Shown here piece after piece: positions 24,522 through 35,800 of a DNA stretch of 64,000 nucleotides; position 1 is the first letter of the stretch; every line of letters starts with the position of its first letter. Origin of the DNA: Clostridia bacterium (GTDB lineage: Bacteria > Bacillota > Clostridia > UBA1212). The position numbers and the translations under genes are program-made. The stretch spans positions 1 to 64,000 of the forward strand of contig JAFSVU010000056.1 of the NCBI GenBank assembly GCA_017444825.1. The letters run 5' to 3'. The notes under the pieces are model-generated. The model was given only the letters and a program-made list of their open reading frames with translations, was not told the DNA's origin and searched no databases.

Positions 24522-27269
24522 ATGAAGATCTCTTCGATATTGCAGTCAGATGAATGCAAGCCCTTATTCGATGAAGTTCAATCCTTCGTAAATGATTCCT
24601 TGTCCGAGTACAATAGAACTCTAGAAAATGAAGAGTTCCGTGTTTTGGGCAAGGATATTTTTGATTTCGTATGGGGAACTGTGAACTTTAGTGCAGCGGA
24701 AATGTGTGTGTTAGATTCACCACTTCTTCAAAGGCTTCGGCATATAAGACAGTTAGGATTGGCTAGCACTGTATATTGTAATGCAGATAGCTCTAGATTT
24801 AGCCATACAATTGGTGTTACAGAAGTTGCGGGAAGAATGGCTCATATAATTTCTTCAAAAGTTTCTGATGTCTTAAATAACGATGAATTTGCAGAATTAA
24901 AAGAGCACTTTGATCCGGAAGAAATTGTCCGTTTAGCCGCAATATTTCATGATACAGGTCATATGTTCTACAGTCATGTCAGTGAAGTGTTTTTTTCTTA
25001 TGATCAAGCTTTTCCGCGATATAGTGAAATCACGAAAGCAAGGTCATTCTTTTGCGAAAAAACATCAGCTGAGGTTTCTTTGCATGAGATGATCAGCGTA
25101 ATGATTGTAAACTCAGATTCGACTTTAAAACTACTTAAGATCATGTCGCGTCATATGAATCGTTCTCGCTTAACAGATGAGAATCACTACAAGCAGTTAG
25201 CAGAGTATATATCATGCCTAATAATCGGCGTACCGACCGACAAATACATACTACCCTACTCAACTATTATAAACAGTGCAATTGATGCCGATAAATTGGA
25301 TTATTTGTCGAGAGATTCACAGTGTACAAAAGTGCCTATTGCGGTTGATATCGCACGAATAATCCAAAAACTCGATGTTGTGAATATCGAGGACATTGTT
25401 ATTACAGATATTTGGGATGATGCAACTTCGAAAACTGTTCCTTACAAAATAATGGCGATAAAAAACTCTGCAAAAAGTGTTTTCTTTCAGCTTTCTAATG
25501 CTCGTACAAGTATGTTTGAAAGTGTTTACTATCACCACAAAGTTCTGACATCGGAAACAATGTTCAGAGAAGCGCTTAGGAAGATTTATTCTCTTAAGAA
25601 AGACAAGCATATATCTTTTTCTGATATTCTAAAATTGACTGATGATTCATTTAACAAGAATTGGGACTATGCTCTTCTTGACGAGGATGAAAGACATCAA
25701 AAAAGTGTGGTATCTGAAATATCTAGAATCCTTAATTCCTTAAGAAATAGGGATCTGCTTAAACGGGTTGCTGCTTTTTCTCAAAGTATTATTATTGCAT
25801 CCAAGGCGAAAAAAGAAGATTTTCTTAACACAGTGATCCAGAATCCTTTTTCTGTCGATAGTATTTCTTTCCGCACACGACTTGTAGAAGAATACAAAAA
25901 GGTGTGTAAGTTGCTATCCTTGACTCCTAAAGTTGAACCGACTTTTATGTTTATTTATTCAAAATACACACCTATGGATTCAGTTGCCGTTGAAAATGGC
26001 GATGGCTATTGTGTATGGTCATCTAAATTGATGAAACAAGATACTATTGAGGCCGGCAAACGCTCGAGGCAAGAACAGTTCTATTTAGTTACTGATTGTA
26101 AAGATAGATTGCCAGTGTACCTTGCGCTAGAAAAGGTACTGCCTGAATTTGGTATTGAGCGACTATCTCCTGATTCTGCTATTTGTTCAAAACAATCGCA
26201 AACATATTTAAACAAAAAGCGTTTTGAATTGTTGGAACTTGATTATTATAAAGACAATCTTTATATAATTCAGGATGATATTCTTTTTAATAAGGTTTAC
26301 GACAAGGTGCTTTTTGAAGAAGTTTTGCAAAAGTATCAAAGTTTTATGGGGGTTAATAATTGTAGAATTACTAAAGATAGTTTGCTTAGTTATTTACGAC
26401 AGTTCTTACAATGCGAATTAACATTTAGCGATTTAAAAACATTAATGAATGGTGTTTTAAAAGTGCTAAACAGCGCGTATTACCTTGATAGAGATTCATT
26501 TTCAATGCATTTTTCAAATCTCATCAATGAGAAAATAAGTAAAATCACTTGTAAGAGTGTTCATATGATTTTGTTAGGGGGGGTGTTTGATAGTGCACAA
26601 CACTTGGCATATTTTATTAATGACATTCCCAAGAACGAAATAATCTCATTTGATGCCTCTCTTGACGTAGCACTAAAGACAGTAAAAGAAGATGATTGCA
26701 TTTGTTTTTTCGATGACGGCGCCTATTCTGGTAAACAAGTTATTTCAATTTTTCAAGAATTGATGGGAATTTCTGTCGAAAGTCGTACCACAAATGAACA
26801 TCATGTTGATGAGTTGCCACCGGAACAGAAAGAACGCATAAAACAAATCAAAATTGTACTTGGATATTTGTGCTTTAATAAGAATAGTGAAAACTACATA
26901 AAAACAGAGTTATCTAAGCTGGGTATTTCGAATGTGGAAATATACTTCGAAAAGGATTTATCAAAAAAGATTTTTGATAGCAGTGATATATTTTCAAATA
27001 ATACTCAGCAAAAAGAGCTTGTAATGAATGTGTTTCAACAAATCGGGAAAACCATTCTTGGGACTTCAAAAAGGAATAAGGACGGAAGTTATAAAGAAAG
27101 GTGGAACGAAGAACGAGTTAATAATTCTGCCCTTGGATACAATGACGCTCAACAGGCTATTGTATTTTACAATAACATTCCTACATATTCGTTAACAGCA
27201 TTGTGGGCCAATGGATCCATTAACGGAATTGATTGGCGTGGTCTTTTTCAACGAACTATTAAGGATTAA
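24522..27269 (+). CDS. HD (SAMHD1/dGTPase-like) plus phosphoribosyltransferase-like fusion
   Basis: 915 residues from ATG 24522 (GGAGGGAAGGGA upstream). Residues about 60-270 match the HD phosphohydrolase pattern of dGTPase/SAMHD1: SPLLQRLRHIRQLG, H95 in RFSHTIG, H143-D144 in FHDTGHMFYSH, and D257 in IDADKLDYLSRD, so all four metal ligands are present. A long helical middle region follows. Residues about 725-745 read CICFFDDGAYSGKQVI, like the PRPP-binding loop (DDxxxSG/TGxT) of phosphoribosyltransferases, within an alpha/beta C-terminal domain. Likely acts on nucleotides. AT-rich, next to a serine recombinase; candidate antiphage protein. Confidence 0.8.
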   Translation: MKISSILQSDECKPLFDEVQSFVNDSLSEYNRTLENEEFRVLGKDIFDFVWGTVNFSAAEMCVLDSPLLQRLRHIRQLGLASTVYCNADSSRFSHTIGVTEVAGRMAHIISSKVSDVLNNDEFAELKEHFDPEEIVRLAAIFHDTGHMFYSHVSEVFFSYDQAFPRYSEITKARSFFCEKTSAEVSLHEMISVMIVNSDSTLKLLKIMSRHMNRSRLTDENHYKQLAEYISCLIIGVPTDKYILPYSTIINSAIDADKLDYLSRDSQCTKVPIAVDIARIIQKLDVVNIEDIVITDIWDDATSKTVPYKIMAIKNSAKSVFFQLSNARTSMFESVYYHHKVLTSETMFREALRKIYSLKKDKHISFSDILKLTDDSFNKNWDYALLDEDERHQKSVVSEISRILNSLRNRDLLKRVAAFSQSIIIASKAKKEDFLNTVIQNPFSVDSISFRTRLVEEYKKVCKLLSLTPKVEPTFMFIYSKYTPMDSVAVENGDGYCVWSSKLMKQDTIEAGKRSRQEQFYLVTDCKDRLPVYLALEKVLPEFGIERLSPDSAICSKQSQTYLNKKRFELLELDYYKDNLYIIQDDILFNKVYDKVLFEEVLQKYQSFMGVNNCRITKDSLLSYLRQFLQCELTFSDLKTLMNGVLKVLNSAYYLDRDSFSMHFSNLINEKISKITCKSVHMILLGGVFDSAQHLAYFINDIPKNEIISFDASLDVALKTVKEDDCICFFDDGAYSGKQVISIFQELMGISVESRTTNEHHVDELPPEQKERIKQIKIVLGYLCFNKNSENYIKTELSKLGISNVEIYFEKDLSKKIFDSSDIFSNNTQQKELVMNVFQQIGKTILGTSKRNKDGSYKERWNEERVNNSALGYNDAQQAIVFYNNIPTYSLTALWANGSINGIDWRGLFQRTIKD

Positions 27270-27314
27270 TACTTGATTAGTTAACTCTTGTTATAATCGT
27301 CCACCTTTACTATT

Positions 27315-27351
27315 GGCAGACATTTTGGATAATAAAACCAAAGTGTCTGTC
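27315..27351. terminator. Hairpin 1 of 3 after the HD operon
   Basis: GGCAGACATTTTGG pairs with CCAAAGTGTCTGTC (one G-U pair), 9-base loop. Confidence 0.6.
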
Positions 27352-27355
27352 ATTT

Positions 27356-27377
27356 GGTGTGCCGTGCCCGGCACACC
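27356..27377. repeat. Hairpin 2 of 3
   Basis: GGTGTGCCG and CGGCACACC form a perfect 9-bp stem with a TGCC loop. Confidence 0.6.
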
Positions 27378-27379
27378 AG

Positions 27380-27420
27380 CAAAACACCGTTTTGACTATT
27401 ACGATCAAAACGGTGTTTTG
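27380..27420. terminator. Hairpin 3 of 3, bidirectional terminator
   Basis: CAAAACACCGTTTTGA and its perfect complement enclose 9 bases; T-rich on both strands. It can end the HD operon (+) and ssrA transcripts (-). Confidence 0.8.
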
Positions 27421-27492
27421 TAATTGACACTACAGGATCACTTTCACGGCAAAGCCGCCTTTGAAAAAGTAGGTGTTCGTGTAATGTCCGTT

Positions 27493-27876
27493 TGGTGGAG
27501 ATGAGGAGAGTCGAACTCCTGTCCGAAACCGACTCAAGCCTGACTTCTACGAGTGTAGCCGTAAGTTTGGATTTCCCCGAACTCTGCGCCAAACGGCGGG
27601 CTCAGTGCCCGGGTAGCTTCATATTATCCGCCTGCGTTCAAAGCTTTGCGCAGGCAGTTGGCGGCGTTGACCCTTAAACCCGCAGGGCTCAAATTGCTGA
27701 CACCGCTTGCCGGAGGCTTGAGGAACCTACGGGGCGGCGCAAGCTGCGATCAGGCAGCCTGAAGTGCAAAATTATCGTTTGCGTTTAATTTTAGATCCCC
27801 GTTTTTTAAAGAGGCCAACGGGACCCTCTACCCGCTATCCGACCATTGACGACCCCGTCGAAACCGGAACATCCCC
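27493..27876 (-). ncRNA. ssrA: Transfer-messenger RNA (tmRNA)
   Basis: One-piece tmRNA on the minus strand, about 384 bases. The 5' end GGGGATGTTCCGGTTTCGACGG and the 3' end GTTCGACTCTCCTCATCTCC followed by genome-encoded ACCA form the tRNA-like domain, with the T-arm GTTCGAC visible. The tag reading frame runs from GCA 27782 to TGA 27750 and encodes ANDNFALQAA, so with the charged alanine the tag is AANDNFALQAA. It rescues stalled ribosomes together with SmpB. The ending ALQAA differs from the usual ALAA. Promoter at 27890-27918. Confidence 0.95.
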
Positions 27877-27889
27877 ACGGTGGAAGCAT

Positions 27890-27918
27890 AGTATAACATT
27901 TTTCGAAAAGAAAGTAAA
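27890..27918 (-). promoter_or_regulatory. ssrA: ssrA promoter
   Basis: Minus strand TTTACT, 17-base spacer, TATACT, placing the start of transcription close to the GGGGATG 5' end of tmRNA. Confidence 0.6.
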
Positions 27919-27973
27919 GAATGTTCATGGCAGGGCCGCCCTGCAACCGCCGGAATGACAGTTGCGGTTCGTG

Positions 27974-28003
27974 TTGACATGCCTCGAAACGGGGTGATAA
28001 AAT
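27974..28003 (+). promoter_or_regulatory. Promoter of the aldolase gene
   Basis: TTGACA, 18-base spacer, TAAAAT, about 50 bases before ATG 28053. Confidence 0.65.
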
Positions 28004-28052
28004 TGGTCAGGCGGATATTGATTACGCAATTTGCTTCGTTATGGAGGATCTG

Positions 28053-29069
28053 ATGGGGAAACTATTTACCAATGATTACAGTGAGACCGCAAGGCGCGAG
28101 ATACTTGATGCGATAGCTGCGGCAGGTTCGGATCAAAACAGGGGATACGGGCTCGACGTTCACTCCGAAAATGCGGAGAGACTGATACTGAAGCGTTTCG
28201 GTGCGGAGGGCGGGCGCGTGTTTTTTGTGTCGGGCGGCACACAAACCAATATGTCCGTCCTTTCATATTTGCTGAAGCCCTATGAGGCCGTGATCGCCTG
28301 TACAACGGGCCACATAAACGTCCACGAAACGGGGGCGGTGGAAGCTTCCGGACATAAGATAATAACGGTGCCGGGAGAGGACGGAAAACTGCTGCCTGAA
28401 AGGATCGAAGAGGCGGTCAGAAGACACTGCGACGAGCATATGGTAAAGATCCGGGCGGTCTACATTTCAGATTCCACAGAGACGGGGTCGATATACACCC
28501 GGGCGGAGCTGCTTTCGATAAGAGAGGTCTGCGACAGACTTGGCCTCCTGCTTTTCCTTGACGGGGCAAGACTTGGCGTCGCGCTGACTTGCATTGCCAA
28601 TGACGTCAGCCCTGAGCTCCTGGGCACGGTCTGCGACGTGTTTTACGTCGGCGGCACCAAAAACGGCCTCCTTTTCGGTGAGGCGGTAGTCTTCAAAGAT
28701 CCGGCCCTTGCGGAGGAATTCAGATACCATATCAAAAACCGGGGAGCGATGCTTGCAAAGGGATTTGTGGCGGGCATCATGTTCGAAAGAGCCTTCACGG
28801 ACGACCTTTATTTTGAAACCGCCGCGGATGCGAACAGAGCAGCTTCGTACATTGCCGGAAAACTTCGGGGAAAGGTGAAATTTGCCTCGGAACCCGTCAC
28901 GAACCAGATATTCGTAGTGCTTGACAGGGAGAAGGGCGGTGCGCTGATCCGGGATTTCGGCTGCGAGCTCTGGGAGGACAGAGGCGACGAACTGGTGGTC
29001 AGGATCGTGACCTCCTTTGCCACCACGGAAGAGGACTGCGACGGATTGATCAGTTTCTTCGAAAAATAG
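28053..29069 (+). CDS. ltaE: Low-specificity L-threonine aldolase
   Basis: 338 residues from ATG 28053 (GGAGGATCTG upstream; ATG 28041 contains that site). PLP-dependent aspartate-aminotransferase fold: FVSGGTQTNMSVLSYL near residue 62 (cofactor phosphate), CTTGHINVHETGAVE near 90, LFLDGARLG near 168, and GGTKNGLLFGE near 204 with the Schiff-base Lys. It cleaves L-threonine or allo-threonine to glycine and acetaldehyde. The ligA gene follows after 27 bases, so they may share a transcript. Confidence 0.9.
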   Translation: MGKLFTNDYSETARREILDAIAAAGSDQNRGYGLDVHSENAERLILKRFGAEGGRVFFVSGGTQTNMSVLSYLLKPYEAVIACTTGHINVHETGAVEASGHKIITVPGEDGKLLPERIEEAVRRHCDEHMVKIRAVYISDSTETGSIYTRAELLSIREVCDRLGLLLFLDGARLGVALTCIANDVSPELLGTVCDVFYVGGTKNGLLFGEAVVFKDPALAEEFRYHIKNRGAMLAKGFVAGIMFERAFTDDLYFETAADANRAASYIAGKLRGKVKFASEPVTNQIFVVLDREKGGALIRDFGCELWEDRGDELVVRIVTSFATTEEDCDGLISFFEK

Positions 29070-31103
<2,034 letters not shown>

Positions 31104-31208
31104 GACCCCGGGAAAAGTACTTCCAAACGCATTGGTTATCTGGGTATTTGGCTCTGCAAACTGTGCATCATAACCAAAAAGAAACTTAAAAACAGAAAAA
31201 AATTCTAC

Positions 31209-31237
31209 TTTTCATTTTCGGAAAATGTTGTTATAAT
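31209..31237 (+). promoter_or_regulatory. Promoter of the sugar ABC ATPase gene
   Basis: TTTTCA, 17-base spacer, TATAAT. The spacer contains CATTTTCGGAAAATG, an inverted repeat. Confidence 0.55.
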
Positions 31238-31287
31238 GACTGAAGCGCATTTCGTGTGTGTCGCAGTTTATTTGGAGGAATGAACAA

Positions 31288-32400
31288 ATGGCTAGCTTGA
31301 AGCTGAAAAACATTTATAAGAAGTATCCCGGCGGCGTAACGGCCGTTAATGACTTTAATCTTGACATTCAGGATAAAGAGTTTGTTGTTCTCGTAGGCCC
31401 TTCCGGATGCGGAAAGTCGACGACATTGAGAATGATCGCGGGTCTTGAGGAAATCACTTCCGGTGAACTCCTTATTGACGGAAAGCTCGTAAATGATATC
31501 GCTCCTAAGGACAGAGATATCGCCATGGTTTTCCAGAACTACGCTCTCTACCCTCACATGACGGTTTTCGAGAATATGGCTTTCGGTCTTAAACTCAGAA
31601 AGACGCCGAAGGGTGAAATTAAAAAGAGAGTTCAGGAAGCAGCGAGGATCCTTGAGATCGAGCATCTGCTTGACCGTTCCATCAAGGCTTTGTCCGGAGG
31701 TCAAAGACAGAGAGTCGCTCTCGGCCGTGCCATCGTGCGTGAACCTAAGGTATTCCTTATGGACGAGCCGCTGTCAAACCTCGACGCTAAGCTCCGTGCC
31801 ACGATGAGAACGGAGATCATTAAGCTCCATCAGAGACTCCAGACAACAGTTATCTACGTTACCCACGACCAGACCGAGGCTATGACCATGGGTTCAAGGA
31901 TCGTCGTTATGAAGGATGGCTACATCCAGCAGGTCGAATCACCTCAGGTCCTCTATGAGAAACCGGTCAACAAGTTCGTTGCAGAGTTCATCGGAACACC
32001 TCAGATGAACGTTGCCGAGGTTAGAGTTGAGAAATCCGGCGAGGATGTTCTTCTCAGGCTCGGAAGATGGACAGTCAAGCTTCCGAAGAGAAAGGCAGAG
32101 GTCCTTGAGCGCTACGGCTACATTGATAAGATAGTTCTTATGGGTATCAGACCGGAGCACATCCACGATGAGCCTGTCTACCTCGAGCAGTTCAGCGACT
32201 GCATCATCGAAGCGCCGATAGACGTTATCGAGCTTCTGGGTTCGGAGTCACTGGTCTACTTCACACTCGAGAACACATCCTTCGTTTCCAGGATCAAACC
32301 GAGAAACAACCTCTATGTGGGCGACACCCAGAGATTTGCCATCAACGCCGAGCGCGTTCACATTTTTGATAAAGAGACAGAGACGATCATCACGAACTGA
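31288..32400 (+). CDS. Sugar ABC importer ATPase (MsmX/UgpC type)
   Basis: 370 residues from ATG 31288 (TTTGGAGGAA upstream). Walker A GPSGCGKST near residue 38, signature LSGGQRQR near 134, Walker B FLMDEPLSNLD near 155, switch His in YVTHDQTEAM, then the C-terminal OB-like regulatory domain (MGIRPEHIHDE). In Firmicutes such a lone ATPase often serves several carbohydrate importers whose permease genes lie elsewhere; no permease or binding protein is next to it here. Followed by a terminator. Confidence 0.9.
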   Translation: MASLKLKNIYKKYPGGVTAVNDFNLDIQDKEFVVLVGPSGCGKSTTLRMIAGLEEITSGELLIDGKLVNDIAPKDRDIAMVFQNYALYPHMTVFENMAFGLKLRKTPKGEIKKRVQEAARILEIEHLLDRSIKALSGGQRQRVALGRAIVREPKVFLMDEPLSNLDAKLRATMRTEIIKLHQRLQTTVIYVTHDQTEAMTMGSRIVVMKDGYIQQVESPQVLYEKPVNKFVAEFIGTPQMNVAEVRVEKSGEDVLLRLGRWTVKLPKRKAEVLERYGYIDKIVLMGIRPEHIHDEPVYLEQFSDCIIEAPIDVIELLGSESLVYFTLENTSFVSRIKPRNNLYVGDTQRFAINAERVHIFDKETETIITN

Positions 32401-32423
32401 TGAAACAGTCATTCGGACAAAGA

Positions 32424-32455
32424 AAAGCCGGACCCGTTTGAGGCCCGGTTTTTTT
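32424..32455 (+). terminator. Terminator of the ABC ATPase gene
   Basis: AAGCCGGACC ... GGCCCGGTTTTTTT with one mismatch in the stem and a 7-T run. Its right half is the start of the 102-bp direct repeat. Confidence 0.75.
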
Positions 32456-32538
32456 ATGGCTTCCGCAGGCCGGGATTTCTTTCAGGCGTGACGGACCGCT
32501 TTTCTAACCAATGCGCTCCGCGATCTCAAATCCGTCGT
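32437..32538 (+). repeat. 102-bp direct repeat, left copy
   Basis: Base-for-base identical to 37262-37363 by my reading. It covers the right half of the terminator and the last 35 bases of the GH43-like gene (antisense to +), and is directly followed by a copy of that gene's promoter region. Confidence 0.85.
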
Positions 32539-32592
32539 TTTACTATTTGGCGTGTCTTCTGTCAAAAAAACCAATGCCCCGACAGATTGACA
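32539..32592 (+). repeat. Orphan copy of the GH43-like promoter region
   Basis: Nearly identical to 38265-38317 (one substitution, one extra A). It carries the minus-strand -35 and -10 of the GH43-like gene but no gene, and on the + strand ends with the TTGACA now used upstream of the protease gene. Confidence 0.8.
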
Positions 32593-32615
32593 AACGCTTA
32601 CGAATGCGATAATCT
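32587..32615 (+). promoter_or_regulatory. Promoter of the surface protease islet
   Basis: TTGACA from the duplicated region, then 17 bases to TAATCT (or 15 to GATAAT). The downstream sequence CTACATACGTAG is an inverted repeat. Confidence 0.5.
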
Positions 32616-32652
32616 ACATACGTAGAATTAATAGAAGGAAAGGCGATTCATT

Positions 32653-32748
32653 ATGTTCGTAAGCCGTATGTTTAAACACATCGTTTTAGGCGCTTTTGAC
32701 CTGCCGCATTTTATTTATGGAGGTCATCGGCTGAAGTTCGTTTTCTAA
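32653..32748 (+). CDS. Possible 31-residue leader peptide
   Basis: AAGGAAAGG lies seven or more bases before ATG 32653; the frame encodes FVSRMFKHIVLGAFDLPHF and ends at 32748, in the leader of the surface protease gene. No homologue recognised. Could be a leader peptide or chance. Confidence 0.35.
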   Translation: MFVSRMFKHIVLGAFDLPHFIYGGHRLKFVF

Positions 32749-32826
32749 TGTGCATTACCGCTGTGTATATCACATTCGGGATGCGCATTTTTTTGTTTAA
32801 TGCTTCTAATAGTGAAAGGGGTCATG

Positions 32827-35800
32827 ATGAAAAGGTTAAAGCCATCAATTATTTCATTCATTCTTACAATCTTGATCATAGTCAGCTCTATTCCCGTATC
32901 GGCAGTAGCAGATGGGAAAAGCTGTTTGGATGATCCATCAACATGTCCGGCATATACGGTTTCGCAGAAAAGTGATTATTCCTATACCAACGACATAGTC
33001 TCGGAAGAAATTGCGGAAGAATCTGTAGACACGCTTGCCTGTCGCATAACAGATTACGTCGATAAAGCGCAATTCGAATCTCAGAATTACGCATTTCGTG
33101 TTGAGCAGGATGAATCTCTTAACACCTATGTTTTCCAAAAAGAAAACGGGAAACGGGTTGTTTATTATCTGGACGAAAACGTCAAATTCATCGACGATAA
33201 CGGTGAAATAAAGGAAAAGAATCTTTCTCTGACATTAACTGAAAAGGGTTATTCGCCGACTTGCAATGATATTGACATTCTTCTTCCGACAACTATAGAG
33301 AAATCCATACAGTTCAATTACGGCAAATTCTCAATTGCCATTACTCCGTCTGGGGATTATTCTGCCGAAGGAAAATCGGACGGAAAATCGGTCTCGTATA
33401 CAGGAGTGTTCGGAGAAAACACAATTCTCAGATATACTCCTATGTTATCCGGCCTTAAGGAGGATATAATCGTAACTGACAAGATTGCTCCTACCGAGTA
33501 CGCATTTATTCTGAAAACGAATGGAGCCTTTATCTATTCAGGCAAAGACGGATTCTATATAGCAACAAATGAGCAATCGGAGGAAAAAATAAGGCTTGGA
33601 ACTGTCGTAGCCTATGATTCAAAAGGAAATGAATCCATTGGGAATTTATTTGTCAGTACAGTATCTGAAGGTGACGAGTATGTTATTACAATCTCCGTCG
33701 ATTCAAATTTCTTGGTAAACGAAAACACAGTTTACCCGGTTACAATTGATCCGACATTTATTGTTTCAGATAACACTCATGGGGCAAACGCTATTCAGGA
33801 CGCTCCGATATTTCAGGGTTATCCCAATAGCAATTTTGGAACCTATCTCTATGACCGTGTTGGGACTCCTGACAGCAGTTATGGCATTGGGCGTACAGTG
33901 GTAAAATTAAGCGGCTTCATCTTGGCTACAGAATATACGACCATCACGGCTTCACAGATAGATAATGTTCTGTTCTATGCAAAGGAATCATCAGGAGGTA
34001 ATACCCAGACAATTAACGTCCATCCGGTAACCAATGTATCCACTTGGACAGAAAGCACAGTAACCTGGAATACTATCGGAAGCAACTTTAATACGTCTGT
34101 TGATTTCGGCTCAACCATGTATAATGGCCAATGGTCTGCTTTTGATATTACCAACCTTGTAAAAGGATGGAAAACCGGGACGTATAACGCTAACTGCGGT
34201 TTTATACTGAAGAATTCAAACGAATCAAATAATAAGAGTTTTGACTCCTGTGAGTGCCCGACTACAGGAAACAGGCCGTATGTTGTTATGACATATTCGC
34301 CGACAATTTCACTGAATTATTCGACTTTAAATATTGAAGAAGGCTCCAACAGTTTAATTGTAGCATCAACTCAACCATCCGGTATTTCTGTTTCATGGAC
34401 ATCAAGTAATAACTCTATAGCATCTGTTTCTTCGTCTGGAACAGTGACGGGGATAAAGGCTGGTATCACTCAAATAACTGCTTCTATTACAGTAGATGGA
34501 TATCCTTATCACGCTTCCTGCACCGTTTATGTGTATTTGCCGAACGGAGTCTATTATTTTGATAACCATTATAAAAACAATCGAATTGAATTTTACGGAA
34601 ATAACAGTTACAACGAAAACGACGAATTAACAGGTTACGAAACGGACTTCACTGCTCCTAGTCTGCCCGATGGACGTTATCAGCTTTTTAAGGTTTATTA
34701 TCATGGAAGTGGTCTTTACAGCATACGATCGATGATTGACAATAGCATGGGATGGTATCGCCTTAATTCGTCATTGGTAAGCAGAAATATTGGAACATCC
34801 AATTCTTCAGTACCTAATGCGGCAAAGTGGTATATTGGCAGTAACACAAACGGTTATTACATCTATAGTCAGTATGGTACAATTAGGACTGTTACTTGCC
34901 CTGAGAACTTTGAAGAAGATAGGAACATTGTATTGTCTACTTACTCGTCGACCAACACATTACAAGCATGGTCCGCCAATAAGATCACGTCCAATTATAG
35001 GGGAATCACTATAAAAAATAAGAAAACCAGCATGAGCATTGGCGAATCTTTCACATTTACTGCAATAACATATTCGACGTATCAAAGTGAATACTCTTTT
35101 ACAGTCAAATGGAGATCAGGAAATGGACGAATCGCTTATGCGGGACCCAATTCTGGATCTGTAACGGCGTTGAATCACGGGAAAATTGATATAACCGCTT
35201 ATTTGTATTCATATCCTTCGGTCACAAGTGTTTGTACGCTGACCGTAGGTGCCCCGTCAAGTGCGACAACAGGTATTAACAGTGGATCGGTGTATATGAT
35301 AAAAAACACTTCAAAAGGATTATATTTAAAAGCATCATCTGCTAATAGTTTCACACTGGCCTCCAAAGATGTTATGGACGGAAAACAGTTGTGGTATGTT
35401 GAATGGACAGGGAGTGGATATAAACTCTATTCAATGGGAGTCAAAATTTCCAACGGGACTAATGAAGCAATGTTGCGAGGGAATACGCCTGGCAATTCTC
35501 CAATTCTTCAAACATCACTTTCAGACAAGAATTGGTCAATCAGCTATAGTTCTGGCTATTATTATTTGGTGAGCACATCCACATCATATAATGGGGCATC
35601 TTTGTCCGCAGAATCATCTGGTTCTTATGTTAAATGTATTGATCTCGATTCAGAAACGGACTTTGCAAGATGGGAATTTGAAGAAATAAGCACTTCAACT
35701 TTTAACAATTATTGGACAGGGAGTTATTCAGGTCAAGGAAGTACTGTTTATGTAAAGATTGTTATCGATAGTTCTGGAACTGACTCTGTATATTTTAATT

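Noticed and set aside
21883-27495. attL/attR pair from the shared TGGTGGAG at 21925 and 27493
   Set aside because: Only eight bases match; that is too short to call an attachment repeat.
27493-27876. Protein-coding frame over the ssrA region
   Set aside because: The stretch is fully explained by tmRNA with both conserved ends and a tag frame.
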